32,191 nucleotides of DNA from the NCBI GenBank assembly GCA_029212835.1, contig JARGPE010000013.1, positions 1-32,191 of the forward strand, in the 5' to 3' direction. Each line of letters opens with the position of its first letter. The stretch's first letter is position 1. Below are positions 8,069-15,949 of this stretch, piece by piece. The notes under the pieces are model-generated. The model was given only the letters and a program-made list of their open reading frames with translations. It was not told the origin of the DNA and ran no database searches. Made by a program: the position numbers and the translations under genes. Source of the stretch: Alphaproteobacteria bacterium. GTDB lineage: Bacteria; Pseudomonadota; Alphaproteobacteria; UBA8366; Aestuariispiraceae.

Positions 8069-8098
8069 ACTGCCAGATAGTGTCACCCATCTGGCAGT
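8069..8098 (-). terminator. Stem-loop after ybjN (weak terminator or processing hairpin)
   Basis: A perfect 10-bp inverted repeat (ACTGCCAGAT 8069-8078, ATCTGGCAGT 8089-8098) with a 10-nt loop lies 18 bp beyond the stop of the leftward ybjN gene. The sequence after the stem on the minus strand (GCATTTATC) has only a short T-run. Termination may be incomplete, allowing readthrough into the TerB-like and proC genes. Confidence 0.55.
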
Positions 8099-8115
8099 AA
8101 AGTGAATGAAATTGC

Positions 8116-8619
8116 TTATGCTTCGCCTTGGCAATCAAGCAGGGCTGCTTGCACGGCTTCCTCTGGCTTGTAACCGCCCCACAGCAGAAATTGGAAGGCA
8201 GGATAAAAGCGTTCGCATTCGGCCAGGGCGATATCCATCAAGTCTTCTAGTTGCTCAACAGAAAAGCCGCCCATTCCACGGGTTGGGATGGTATGCCGAT
8301 AGGTCGGAGAACCGCTTTCGGAACACAGATCAAAATGACCCATCCACATTTTCTCATTGATCAGGGCCAGCAGCTCCACCACGCCCTTGCGGCGGTCGCC
8401 CGGGATCTTCAAATCAAATGTGCATGTGTAGTAAAAGGCATGCATATCTTCACGCCATACGAATAGCATCCGATAATCACACCAGCCGCCCGTTGTCTCG
8501 ACGATCAGTTCTTCATCGTCAGAGCGTTCAAACGGCCATTCATTGGCTTGAAACATCGCTTCAAGGATATCGAGCGGGTTAGCGAGTTGTCCGGAATGAT
8601 CGACCTGCAAACTGGTCAT
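8116..8619 (-). CDS. YbjN domain-containing protein
   Basis: A 167-residue soluble protein of the YbjN family, which shares the fold of type III secretion chaperones and is often found beside proC in alphaproteobacteria. Characteristic parts are NPLDILEAMFQANEWPFERSDDEE, the aromatic stretch WCDYRMLFVWRED, and MGHFDLC followed by VEQLEDLMDIALAECERFYPAFQ. In Escherichia coli the homologue is linked to stress and motility phenotypes; the molecular role is unknown. The start at 8619 has GGGGAG about 8 nt upstream. The upstream extension to 8796 is open but not protein-like, and runs through a likely promoter. Confidence 0.85.
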   Translation of the reverse strand: MTSLQVDHSGQLANPLDILEAMFQANEWPFERSDDEELIVETTGGWCDYRMLFVWREDMHAFYYTCTFDLKIPGDRRKGVVELLALINEKMWMGHFDLCSESGSPTYRHTIPTRGMGGFSVEQLEDLMDIALAECERFYPAFQFLLWGGYKPEEAVQAALLDCQGEA

Positions 8620-9036
8620 TGGTTCTCTCCCCTTCGAAGGCTCGGAGGATGGGGAATGCCAATTTTGACAGTCATGACAGGGCATGAGACTCAAAACTCT
8701 GCTATCCGCAACCGTCCGTGCCGCGATCCGCGTTGATTTCCACCTCTCTCCAGAGTGTCCAGATGTCACATCAATATATAGGTATCTATGCGACATCTGG
8801 TGAGATCTAACGTTTCACCACACAAGAACTAGACTGCCATAGGGGGTTTCGCGGCGCAAAGACTTTTTAATAGAAAGTTTTATGTCAGCTGTTTTCCCGT
8901 ATGCAATGACTCGCCATTCTGTGAAAGCCCGAAGGATGAAATTCTCTCTTTTTGTGGGGCGATAGATGCTTTTAGAAATTGGATCAGTAGGCTAGCGTTC
9001 TGTCACAAAGATATTGCATGGGAGAAATAGGAAAAA
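8620..9036. other. Divergent intergenic region between ybjN and the 2-hydroxyacid dehydrogenase
   Basis: These 417 bp hold no convincing gene. They contain the ybjN Shine-Dalgarno site (8625-8635), the long inverted repeat at 8759-8800, an AT-rich stretch around 8860-8890, and the AGGA-type ribosome site before the ATG at 9037. Open frames here lack ribosome sites and family-like sequence. Confidence 0.6.
8759..8800. repeat. 9-bp inverted repeat in the ybjN upstream region
   Basis: CCAGATGTC (8759-8767) and GACATCTGG (8792-8800) are perfect inverted copies separated by 24 nt of AT-rich sequence (ATATATAGGTATC...). It sits about 140 bp before the ybjN start. The spacing suits a dimeric regulator or a cruciform/leader hairpin. 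No regulator can be named. Confidence 0.5.
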
Positions 9037-10005
9037 ATGGAACAAGAACACAGAGTGCTGATCACCAACGACAATCCAGAGAAATTGGCACCATTATTTG
9101 AAGAACGTTTCCCGGATTTACCAATTCGATTCCTCAGCGTTGCTGACGAACTGGATAAGACGCTGGCGGAATTCAACCCGACCGTGATTTTCGGTTATCC
9201 CGGCGAGCCGGTTCCGAAGGCCAAATTCCCGGTTATGATTAACCATCCATCTGTGCGATGGATTTCCAACAGCGGCGCTGGTGTTGAGCATATGGGGGAT
9301 TGGAATCCAAAGCAAAAGATTGTCACGAATGCTTCCGGTGTGAATGCTCCATTTCTGGCGCAATATGCAATTGCCGCCCATATGTCCGCAAATATCGGGA
9401 TGCCACTTTATGCCCGGCAACAAAGAAAGAAACTCTGGCGTATGGAGGAATGGCAACCCTTTGATGGGCGTCGATTCTGCATCATTGGACTTGGCAATAT
9501 CGGACAGGCCGTCGCTGGCTATGCCAAGGCGCTGAAACTGCGCGTTGTGGGCACACGGGGCACCGCGCGCCCGACCCCAAATGTGGACGAGGTCTATGAT
9601 TCGGACAATATTATGCGCGCCTTGGTTGGGGCTGAATTCGTGTCGGTTCACACCGCGCTGACACCAGAGACACGGGGATTGATCAGTGATGACGCCTTTG
9701 CGGCCATGGCCGATGGTGCGATTTTTCTGAATGCGTCCCGTGGTGCTGTCGTGGATGAAGATGCCCTGTTGCGTGCCCTAGACAGCGGGAAGGTAAAGAC
9801 GGCAATCCTGGATGTGTTCCAGCAGGAACCTCTGCCTCAGGATCATCCCCTATGGACGCATGAAAATGTGATTATCACGCCGCATATGGCTGATTCGGTA
9901 AAAGATTGGCATATCAACAATGCTCGCGCCTTTTGTGATAATCTGGACCGCTGGCTGGCCGGAGAGCCGCTGAACAACATCGTTGATCCCAAGAAAGGAT
10001 ATTGA
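9037..10005 (+). CDS. D-2-hydroxyacid dehydrogenase (probable glyoxylate/hydroxypyruvate reductase type)
   Basis: A 322-residue cytoplasmic NAD(P)-dependent reductase of 2-oxoacids. The dinucleotide site GLGNIGQ is at about 151-157. The catalytic Arg is in NASRGAVVDE (R235), the Glu in DVFQQEP (E264) and the His in ITPHMAD (H283). At the end of the second Rossmann strand the sequence is VGTRGT with no acidic residue, which family experience links to NADP(H) use. The real substrate (glyoxylate, hydroxypyruvate or another 2-oxoacid) cannot be decided from sequence. It is monocistronic, and its stop codon abuts the stop of the opposing GST gene with no gap. Confidence 0.87.
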   Translation: MEQEHRVLITNDNPEKLAPLFEERFPDLPIRFLSVADELDKTLAEFNPTVIFGYPGEPVPKAKFPVMINHPSVRWISNSGAGVEHMGDWNPKQKIVTNASGVNAPFLAQYAIAAHMSANIGMPLYARQQRKKLWRMEEWQPFDGRRFCIIGLGNIGQAVAGYAKALKLRVVGTRGTARPTPNVDEVYDSDNIMRALVGAEFVSVHTALTPETRGLISDDAFAAMADGAIFLNASRGAVVDEDALLRALDSGKVKTAILDVFQQEPLPQDHPLWTHENVIITPHMADSVKDWHINNARAFCDNLDRWLAGEPLNNIVDPKKGY

Positions 10006-10668
10006 TCAGATATCACCGGGAAAGACTGGCTCTTTGTCACCGGCCTGCCATGCTGGGTATTTGGCCATGATCCCTTCGAACAGAGGGGATGAGAGATGAC
10101 CAGTAAGCCAGCGCTGCAGATGGGGCAGGGGCTGCGCGTCAAACCAGTCCCGATCGGTATTGGCAAACTGGCGGATGAAGGGGAATAAGGCCGCATCCGC
10201 CAGGCTGATCTGCGCCCCAAAAAGCTGATCTGTTTCTGCCAGCCGGTCGTTTAATTCAATAAGGATATCAAAACCTGCCTGCCGATGTTCTGTCGCGTCG
10301 GTCACGTCATCGTAGCGATGGGGATATTTGTATCGGTCCAGATGATGTTTGAAGGGACCGTCATTCCGGTCAATCAAGTCAATCATCTCTGATCGCGTCC
10401 CTTGTGGCGGGGATAACCAGTGACCAGGGTCATTTTGGTTCAACGCCCACAGCATTATATCCAGACTTTCTTCCAACACATCTCCTTGCGGTAAGTGCAG
10501 TACCGGAACCGTGGCTTTAGGGGAAATTTCAATCATCTGGGCCGGCTTATCGCGCAGCACCACTTCCCGTAGTGCGCATTTCTGGCGACTGACGCTGAGC
10601 GCCAGACGGGCACGCATCGCATAGGGGCAGCGCCGGAAGCTATATAGAATTGGCAATGTGTCAGTCAT
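10006..10668 (-). CDS. Glutathione S-transferase family protein (CPYAMR, glutaredoxin-2-like)
   Basis: A 220-residue protein with an N-terminal thioredoxin-like domain ([16 protein letters not shown], Cys about 14) and a C-terminal all-helical GST domain. The Cys-Pro-Tyr motif at the position of the GST active site resembles glutaredoxin 2 and omega-class enzymes, which carry out glutathione-dependent thiol reduction rather than conjugation. SPKATVPVL carries the cis-proline, and [10 protein letters not shown] is the glutathione gamma-glutamyl-binding segment. The ATG at 10668 overlaps the trhO stop by 8 bp (ATGACTGA), so translation is probably coupled to trhO. Confidence 0.85.
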   Translation of the reverse strand: MTDTLPILYSFRRCPYAMRARLALSVSRQKCALREVVLRDKPAQMIEISPKATVPVLHLPQGDVLEESLDIMLWALNQNDPGHWLSPPQGTRSEMIDLIDRNDGPFKHHLDRYKYPHRYDDVTDATEHRQAGFDILIELNDRLAETDQLFGAQISLADAALFPFIRQFANTDRDWFDAQPLPHLQRWLTGHLSSPLFEGIMAKYPAWQAGDKEPVFPGDI

Positions 10669-11671
10669 CGGCCTTGGCGTGCGCTTGTATCTGCGATTGC
10701 GCATTTACCCTGGACTGATCGCCGATATGCATCCGACCCTGCGCCTGTGCCAGTTCCACTTGCCGCTGACGCTCTCGAAAGCGCTCCTTGCGGGTTTCAT
10801 CATGGGCATCATAGCAGGCAGGGCAACTGACGCCGGGTACGTATTTCCAGGACTTCATATCCCCTGCATCAACCGGCTGACGGCAAGCGTGACAGACCTG
10901 ATAGCTGCCCAGTTCCAGCCCCTGTTTAACAGAAACGCGCTGGTCGAATACGAAGCACTCGCCTTGCCAAAGAGATTCTTCTGCCGGGACTTTTTCCAGA
11001 TATTTCAGAATTCCGCCCTTCAGATGGAAGACGTCGGAAATACCCTGTTGTTTGACAAAGGCTGTCGCCTTTTCACAGCGAATTCCTCCGGTACAGAACA
11101 TTGCCACTTTTTTCCCCGCCAGAGCATCGGGCGTCAGGTCCGGTTGGGATTGAAACCAGGTTGGGAAATCACGGAAGGTTTCTGTCTTTGGATCAATCGC
11201 ACCCTGAAAAGTGCCAATACCAACCTCATACTCATTGCGGGTATCGATCACGATCACATCGGGATCGCTGATCAGGGCATTCCAATCCTCTGGTGCGACA
11301 TAGGTACCAACCGTTTGGGTCGGATCAATCCCCGGCACGCCCATCGTGACGATTTCTTTCTTCAGCTTCACCTTCATACGATAGAAGGGGATCTCCGTTG
11401 CATGGGATTCTTTATGCTCAAGATCGGTGCAGTTTAAGATCCGTTTGATTCCGGCCAGGGCTCCGTCAATGCCTTTGCGACTGCCAGCGATGGTCCCGTT
11501 GATGCCTTCCTCTGCCAATAGCAGGGTCCCGGTCACGCCAGCCCCTAGGCAGGCCGTCAGGATTGGCTCCCGATAGCGCGTATACTCTGGCAAGGCGATA
11601 AACTTGTACAAAGCCGCGACGACAATCGCTGGATTGTGTTTGGCTGAAGAGGGCAAGGATGCGTCGGTCAA
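10661..11671 (-). CDS. trhO: tRNA uridine(34) hydroxylase TrhO (UPF0176, rhodanese-type)
   Basis: An oxygen-dependent enzyme making 5-hydroxyuridine at the wobble position of tRNAs. The family N-terminal domain (VAALYKF...[14 protein letters not shown]) precedes a rhodanese domain with the catalytic loop CTGGIRCEK (about 193-201). The C-terminal zinc-finger-like cysteines CHAC...CPAC and a charged tail follow. No ATG exists between the family N-terminus and residue about 99. The ATG at 11728 lies within the gdhA terminator hairpin. I therefore favour the TTG at 11671, which has GGGAG about 10 nt upstream and gives MTDASLP and 336 residues. It is cotranscribed with the overlapping GST gene. 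Confidence 0.88.
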   Translation of the reverse strand: MTDASLPSSAKHNPAIVVAALYKFIALPEYTRYREPILTACLGAGVTGTLLLAEEGINGTIAGSRKGIDGALAGIKRILNCTDLEHKESHATEIPFYRMKVKLKKEIVTMGVPGIDPTQTVGTYVAPEDWNALISDPDVIVIDTRNEYEVGIGTFQGAIDPKTETFRDFPTWFQSQPDLTPDALAGKKVAMFCTGGIRCEKATAFVKQQGISDVFHLKGGILKYLEKVPAEESLWQGECFVFDQRVSVKQGLELGSYQVCHACRQPVDAGDMKSWKYVPGVSCPACYDAHDETRKERFRERQRQVELAQAQGRMHIGDQSRVNAQSQIQAHAKADD

Positions 11672-11696
11672 AACCAGGAAACTCCCAATATCGCTC

Positions 11697-11736
11697 GAAA
11701 ATGAAAATGGCGAGGCGTGGTGTATCACGCCTCGCC
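11697..11736 (-). terminator. Rho-independent terminator of gdhA
   Basis: Read leftward, GGCGAGGCGTG (11736-11726) and CACGCCTCGCC (11719-11709) form a perfect 11-bp GC-rich stem with a 6-nt loop. The T-rich tail ATTTTCATTTTC (11708-11697) follows. It lies 28 bp after the gdhA stop and just before the proposed trhO start. Confidence 0.85.
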
Positions 11737-11764
11737 CTTAATTTCGAGCGAAAGGGACCTGCCC

Positions 11765-13120
11765 TTACATCACCCCAAATGCCAACATGGCATCGGCAAC
11801 CTTTACGAAGCCGCCGATATTGGCACCTCGCACATAGTCGACAGTGCCATTGACGCCATGTCCGGCCCCGAATTGGTGGCAGGTCTGGTGGATCGTGCTC
11901 ATAGTGGTTTTCAATAGATTGCGCAGTTCCTTATCGGTCCAGGAAACGCGGGCGGAATTCTGAGACATTTCCATGCCAGACACCGCAACACCACCTGCAT
12001 TCGCCGCCTTAGCAGGGCCAAACAACACACCTGCTGCCAGAAAGGCCTTCACACCGGCATCCACTGTCGGCATGTTTGCCCCCTCAGACACAGCTTTGAC
12101 TCCATTGGCAATCAGGGCCTTTGCCTCTTCGCCACTGATTTCATTCTGTGTTGCGCAGGGCAGGGCGTAATCACAGGGCACCGACCAGGGGCGTTTTTTC
12201 TCATGGAAGGTCGAGCCAGAAAACTCCTTAGTATATTCGGAAATACGCCCATTGTTCTTCTTCAGGGTTTTGACCCAGTTGATCTTTTCTTCCGTCATAC
12301 CAGCCGGATCATGAATGAACCCGCCGGAATCCGATAGGGTTACAACCTTCGCACCCATCTGACAGGCTTTTTCCGCCGCATGGATCGCAACATTGCCAGA
12401 GCCTGAGACGACAACGGTTTTACCTTCAAAATCCAGACCCTGAACGGCCAGCATATTCTCCATGAAATAGACCGCGCCATATCCGGTGGCTTCTGTGCGG
12501 ATCAGTGATCCGCCATATTCCAGGCCTTTCCCGGTCAACACACCTTCGAACTTGTTGGTCAGGCGCTTATACTGACCGAACATATAACCGATTTCTTTAG
12601 CGCCAACGCCAATATCCCCCGCAGGGACGTCTACATCTGGGCCGATATGGCGGAACAGTTCCGACATAAAGGCCTGGCAGAATCGCATGACTTCAGCATT
12701 TGACTTACCTTTAGGGTCGAAATCTGAACCACCCTTTGCGCCCCCCATTGGCAGGCCGGTCAAGGAGTTCTTTAACTGTTGCTCAAAGCCCAGGAATTTT
12801 AGAACCGACAGGTTGACCGTTGGATGAAAGCGACAACCGCCCTTATACGGGCCAATGGCATTGTTAACCTGGACACGAAATCCGCGATTGACGTGAACGG
12901 TACCATCATCTGCCTGCCAGCAGACGCGAAAGATGATGGTGCGGTCCGGCTCGCACATGCGTTCAAAGATTTTAAGATCGCGATAGATTGGCTTGGTGTC
13001 CATGAAAGGAATAATTGATTCTGCTACTTCATGAACAGCCTGATGAAATTCATGTTCGCCTGGATTTTTTGCTTTCAGATCATCCATAAACGCGGCGATC
13101 TCAGATGCATGCGATCCCAT
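11765..13120 (-). CDS. gdhA: NADP-specific glutamate dehydrogenase GdhA
   Basis: A 451-residue hexameric-type enzyme that aminates 2-oxoglutarate with ammonium and NADPH in the cytoplasm. The substrate domain shows GPYKGGCRFHP (about 90-100) and GLPMGGAKGG with the catalytic lysine about K129, then VPAGDIGVGAKEIGY. The Rossmann domain has VSGSGNVA (about 239-246). CATQNEI and EGANMPT follow. The length and N-terminus match the classical bacterial NADP enzyme. The start at 13120 has GAGGAAG about 7 nt upstream. The gene has its own promoter region with an inverted repeat and a strong terminator. Confidence 0.96.
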   Translation of the reverse strand: MGSHASEIAAFMDDLKAKNPGEHEFHQAVHEVAESIIPFMDTKPIYRDLKIFERMCEPDRTIIFRVCWQADDGTVHVNRGFRVQVNNAIGPYKGGCRFHPTVNLSVLKFLGFEQQLKNSLTGLPMGGAKGGSDFDPKGKSNAEVMRFCQAFMSELFRHIGPDVDVPAGDIGVGAKEIGYMFGQYKRLTNKFEGVLTGKGLEYGGSLIRTEATGYGAVYFMENMLAVQGLDFEGKTVVVSGSGNVAIHAAEKACQMGAKVVTLSDSGGFIHDPAGMTEEKINWVKTLKKNNGRISEYTKEFSGSTFHEKKRPWSVPCDYALPCATQNEISGEEAKALIANGVKAVSEGANMPTVDAGVKAFLAAGVLFGPAKAANAGGVAVSGMEMSQNSARVSWTDKELRNLLKTTMSTIHQTCHQFGAGHGVNGTVDYVRGANIGGFVKVADAMLAFGVM

Positions 13121-13174
13121 ATTGTGCTTCCTCGTAAGTTGATTAATTCAATATATTTGTAAAGGGTAGGCTTT

Positions 13175-13201
13175 AAATTAGATATTCGAAAACTCTAATT
13201 T
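13175..13201. promoter_or_regulatory. Inverted repeat between gdhA and the acyl-CoA dehydrogenase
   Basis: AAATTAGA (13175-13182) and TCTAATTT (13194-13201) are perfect 8-bp inverted arms with an 11-nt spacer. They lie in the AT-rich 177-bp divergent gap, 55-81 bp upstream of the gdhA start. This is a plausible operator for a dimeric regulator of gdhA or of the divergent gene; no known consensus is matched with confidence. Confidence 0.4.
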
Positions 13202-13297
13202 GAACTTTCAGATGAAATTGATAATTAAATCCGTCCATATTGCCGCGCTCTTACATAGCTGCAATGTTAGTGGTGCTGAAAATAAAGGAAATAAGTA

Positions 13298-14455
13298 ATG
13301 CCATCGTCTGAATCCCATCCAGAAATCAGAGACTCTGTTGCCCGTCTATGCCAAGGTTTTCCAGGCGAATACTGGCGTGATTTGGACCAGAGACAGGCCT
13401 ATCCCGCTGCCTTTGTCTCGGCTCTGACAGAGTCTGGATTTTTGGCAGCCTTGATCCCAGAGGAATTTGGTGGGGCTGGTCTGGGTCTGTCCGCTGGCGC
13501 TGCGATACTAGAAGAAATCCATAAACAGGGTTGCAATGCGGCTGCCTGCCACGCCCAGATGTATACTATGGGGACTGTGCTACGGCATGGTAATGATGCG
13601 CAGAAGCAGATGTATCTGCCAGAGATTGCAGCCGGTAACCTGCGGCTTCAGGCCTTTGGTGTGACAGAACCGACCAGCGGCACTGACACGACGGCACTTC
13701 GCACTTTTGCGCGGCGGGATGGCGATGATTATATCGTAAATGGTCAGAAGATTTGGACCTCTCGCGCAGAGGAATCTGATTTGATGGTTCTGCTGTGCCG
13801 CACGACCCCGCGAGAGGATGTGAAGAAACGCACGGACGGTCTGTCGGTCCTGCTGGTCGATATGCGTGAGGTGCGCGGCAAGTCCCTGACCATCCGCCCA
13901 ATCCGTACGATGATGAACCATGCAACAACTGAGGTTTTCTTCGACGACATGCGTGTTCCTGCCTGTAACCTGATCGGGGAGGAAGGCAAAGGCTTCTCCT
14001 ATATCCTGAGTGGCATGAATGCGGAGCGAATCCTGATCGCGTCGGAATGTATCGGCGATGCGAAATGGTTCACAGAAACGGCGACAAATTATGCCAAAGA
14101 CCGCAGTGTCTTTGGCCGCCCCATTGGCCAAAATCAGGGTATTCAATTCCCCATCGCCAAGGCCTATGCCCATATGCGGGCAGCAGAATTGATGCTGCAC
14201 CGTGCTATTGAATTGTATGAGGTTGGGGAAAACCCTGGAGAAGAGGCCAATATGGCAAAAATGTTGGCCGCCGATGCTTCCTGGGAGGCGGCAGAGGCTT
14301 GCCTGCAGACCCATGGTGGCTTCGGCTTTGCCGCAGAATATGACGTGGAACGCAAATTCCGCGAAACCCGCCTCTATCAGGTGGCCCCCATCTCCACCAA
14401 TCTGATCCTAAGCTATATTGCCGAGCATGTTCTGGGGCTGCCACGGTCTTATTAA
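13298..14455 (+). CDS. Acyl-CoA dehydrogenase family protein
   Basis: A 385-residue FAD enzyme that oxidises an acyl-CoA to the enoyl-CoA. The FAD/substrate motifs FGVTEPTSGTDT (about 120-131) and VNGQKIWTS (147-155) are present. The C-terminal domain has RSVFGRPIGQNQGIQFPIA and THGGFGFAAEYDVER. The usual catalytic glutamate of the YEGT motif is absent: the equivalent stretch reads YQVAPIST (360-367). A glutamate in GMNAERI (E243) lies where isovaleryl- and long-chain-type enzymes place their base, so activity is still likely. AAAGGA lies 8 nt before the ATG. It stands alone and ends 2 bp from the opposing aldehyde dehydrogenase. The acyl group is unknown. Confidence 0.88.
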   Translation: MPSSESHPEIRDSVARLCQGFPGEYWRDLDQRQAYPAAFVSALTESGFLAALIPEEFGGAGLGLSAGAAILEEIHKQGCNAAACHAQMYTMGTVLRHGNDAQKQMYLPEIAAGNLRLQAFGVTEPTSGTDTTALRTFARRDGDDYIVNGQKIWTSRAEESDLMVLLCRTTPREDVKKRTDGLSVLLVDMREVRGKSLTIRPIRTMMNHATTEVFFDDMRVPACNLIGEEGKGFSYILSGMNAERILIASECIGDAKWFTETATNYAKDRSVFGRPIGQNQGIQFPIAKAYAHMRAAELMLHRAIELYEVGENPGEEANMAKMLAADASWEAAEACLQTHGGFGFAAEYDVERKFRETRLYQVAPISTNLILSYIAEHVLGLPRSY

Positions 14456-14457
14456 GG

Positions 14458-15939
14458 TTAGCGCATCACAAAAGGATTGGACATGGGCGCGTCGGAGACG
14501 TTGATCCAGGTTGTACGCGTACGGGTATAGTCCAGGATGGACTCCATGCCGGCCTCTCGTCCATAACCGGATTGATTGAAGCCGCCAAAGGGCGCGATTG
14601 GGGATATGGCGCGGTAGGTGTTGACCCAGCAGATCCCGGCACGCAGGCGCGATGAGACCCGGTGTGCGCGTGCTAGGGATTGGGTAAAAATGCCAGACCC
14701 CAAACCATAATCGCTGTCATTGGCCAGAGCGATAGCCTCTTCTTCGGTATCGAAGGGGATCAGGGTCATGACGGGTCCAAACATTTCGACCGTCAAGGTT
14801 TCCAGGTCGGGCTGGTCATGGGTCACCAGGGTGGGCATGAAATAGTTGCCGTCTGTCCCCTCCTTGCGCACGCCCCCAAATCGAATTTTCCCTCCCTGAT
14901 CAATGACCTTTTGCAGGGTCTCCTCGATCCGGGAGATCTGGGTCATGCTGCATAATGGGCCGATATGCGTCTTGGGGTCTTGTGGGTCGCCCACGATCAG
15001 GTCCTTGCATTTCTCCTGTACCAGAGTAGCGACCTTTTCATAGAATGAGCGGTGGACGTAGCCCCGAGATCCGGCAACACAGGATTGTCCCGATGCGCCA
15101 AAATTGCCGGCGATCAATCCATTGGCGGCACTGTCCGGGTCGGCATCCTCGAAGACAAGAATCGGCGACTTCCCGCCCAGCTCCAGGGTTGTGACGGCAA
15201 AATTCTCAGCTGAATTGCGCACGACATGGCGCGCAGTTTCCGGGCCGCCAGTAAAGGCGATGCGATCTACTTTTGGATGCCGGGTCAGGGGGATAGCACA
15301 TCCGTCCGCATCCCCGGTTACGACAGAAACGACTCCCGCCGGAAAGCCCGCCTGTTCGATCAATTTGGCAAAATGCAACATAGGGGCGGGGGCGATTTCT
15401 GAGGCCTTCAGCACGACGGCACATCCTGCCGCCAGGGCCGGTCCCAGCTTTGTCGCGGTCAGGAACATTTGCGCATTCCAGGGAACGATGGCCGCCACCA
15501 CACCGATAGGCGCACGCTGTGTATAAACATGCATGTCTGGCTTATCGATGGGTAGAACCGCCCCTTCGATCTTGTCGGCCAAGCCTGCGAAATAGCGATA
15601 GTAATCGGCGACATAGCGGGTTTGCCCGACAGTTTCCGTCGCCAGCTTCCCGCTGTCTGTAGTTTCTAATCGGCCCAGTTCTTCCGCATTCTCTTCAATC
15701 AAGGCCGCGAGACGGTACAGCAGCTTCCCCCGCTGTGTTTGCGTCATATCGCGCCAGACAGGGTCATTCAGAACCCGGAGAGCCGCAGCGATGGCACGGT
15801 CGATATCTTGCGGGGCAGCACAGGCAAAAGTCGCCCAGACCTGCCCGGTGGCGGGGTTGCGACTTTCCATCACCTGTCCCGTCGCGCCGTCGCACCAGGT
15901 GCCGTCGATGAACAATTGAAAATGGGGGAGGTTGGTCAT
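14458..15939 (-). CDS. NAD(P)-dependent aldehyde dehydrogenase (TgnC-like candidate)
   Basis: A 493-residue aldehyde dehydrogenase with all key residues: N155 (PWNAQ), E253 in TLELGGKSP and the nucleophile C287 in GASGQSCVAGSR. The FGGFNQSGYGRE motif is near the C-terminus. It is the last gene of the five-gene operon, 10 bp after the monooxygenase, with AAAGGAG upstream of its ATG. In the trigonelline pathway of Acinetobacter, TgnC oxidises the ring-opened hydroxybutyrolactone to the (N-methylformamido)methylene succinate; a second dehydrogenase handles succinate semialdehyde. Either step could be the job here, and the operon context makes the TgnC role more likely. Assignment within the broad aldehyde dehydrogenase family is inferred from context. 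Confidence 0.88.
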   Translation of the reverse strand: MTNLPHFQLFIDGTWCDGATGQVMESRNPATGQVWATFACAAPQDIDRAIAAALRVLNDPVWRDMTQTQRGKLLYRLAALIEENAEELGRLETTDSGKLATETVGQTRYVADYYRYFAGLADKIEGAVLPIDKPDMHVYTQRAPIGVVAAIVPWNAQMFLTATKLGPALAAGCAVVLKASEIAPAPMLHFAKLIEQAGFPAGVVSVVTGDADGCAIPLTRHPKVDRIAFTGGPETARHVVRNSAENFAVTTLELGGKSPILVFEDADPDSAANGLIAGNFGASGQSCVAGSRGYVHRSFYEKVATLVQEKCKDLIVGDPQDPKTHIGPLCSMTQISRIEETLQKVIDQGGKIRFGGVRKEGTDGNYFMPTLVTHDQPDLETLTVEMFGPVMTLIPFDTEEEAIALANDSDYGLGSGIFTQSLARAHRVSSRLRAGICWVNTYRAISPIAPFGGFNQSGYGREAGMESILDYTRTRTTWINVSDAPMSNPFVMR

Positions 15940-15949
15940 GGTGGCTCCT

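Noticed and set aside
8620-8796. N-terminal extension of the ybjN frame by 59 codons.
   Set aside because: The extension has no family similarity, and a good Shine-Dalgarno site precedes the internal ATG at 8619.
13580-14314. Antisense frames over the acyl-CoA dehydrogenase.
   Set aside because: They are composition-driven; the sense gene shows complete domains and a good ribosome site.
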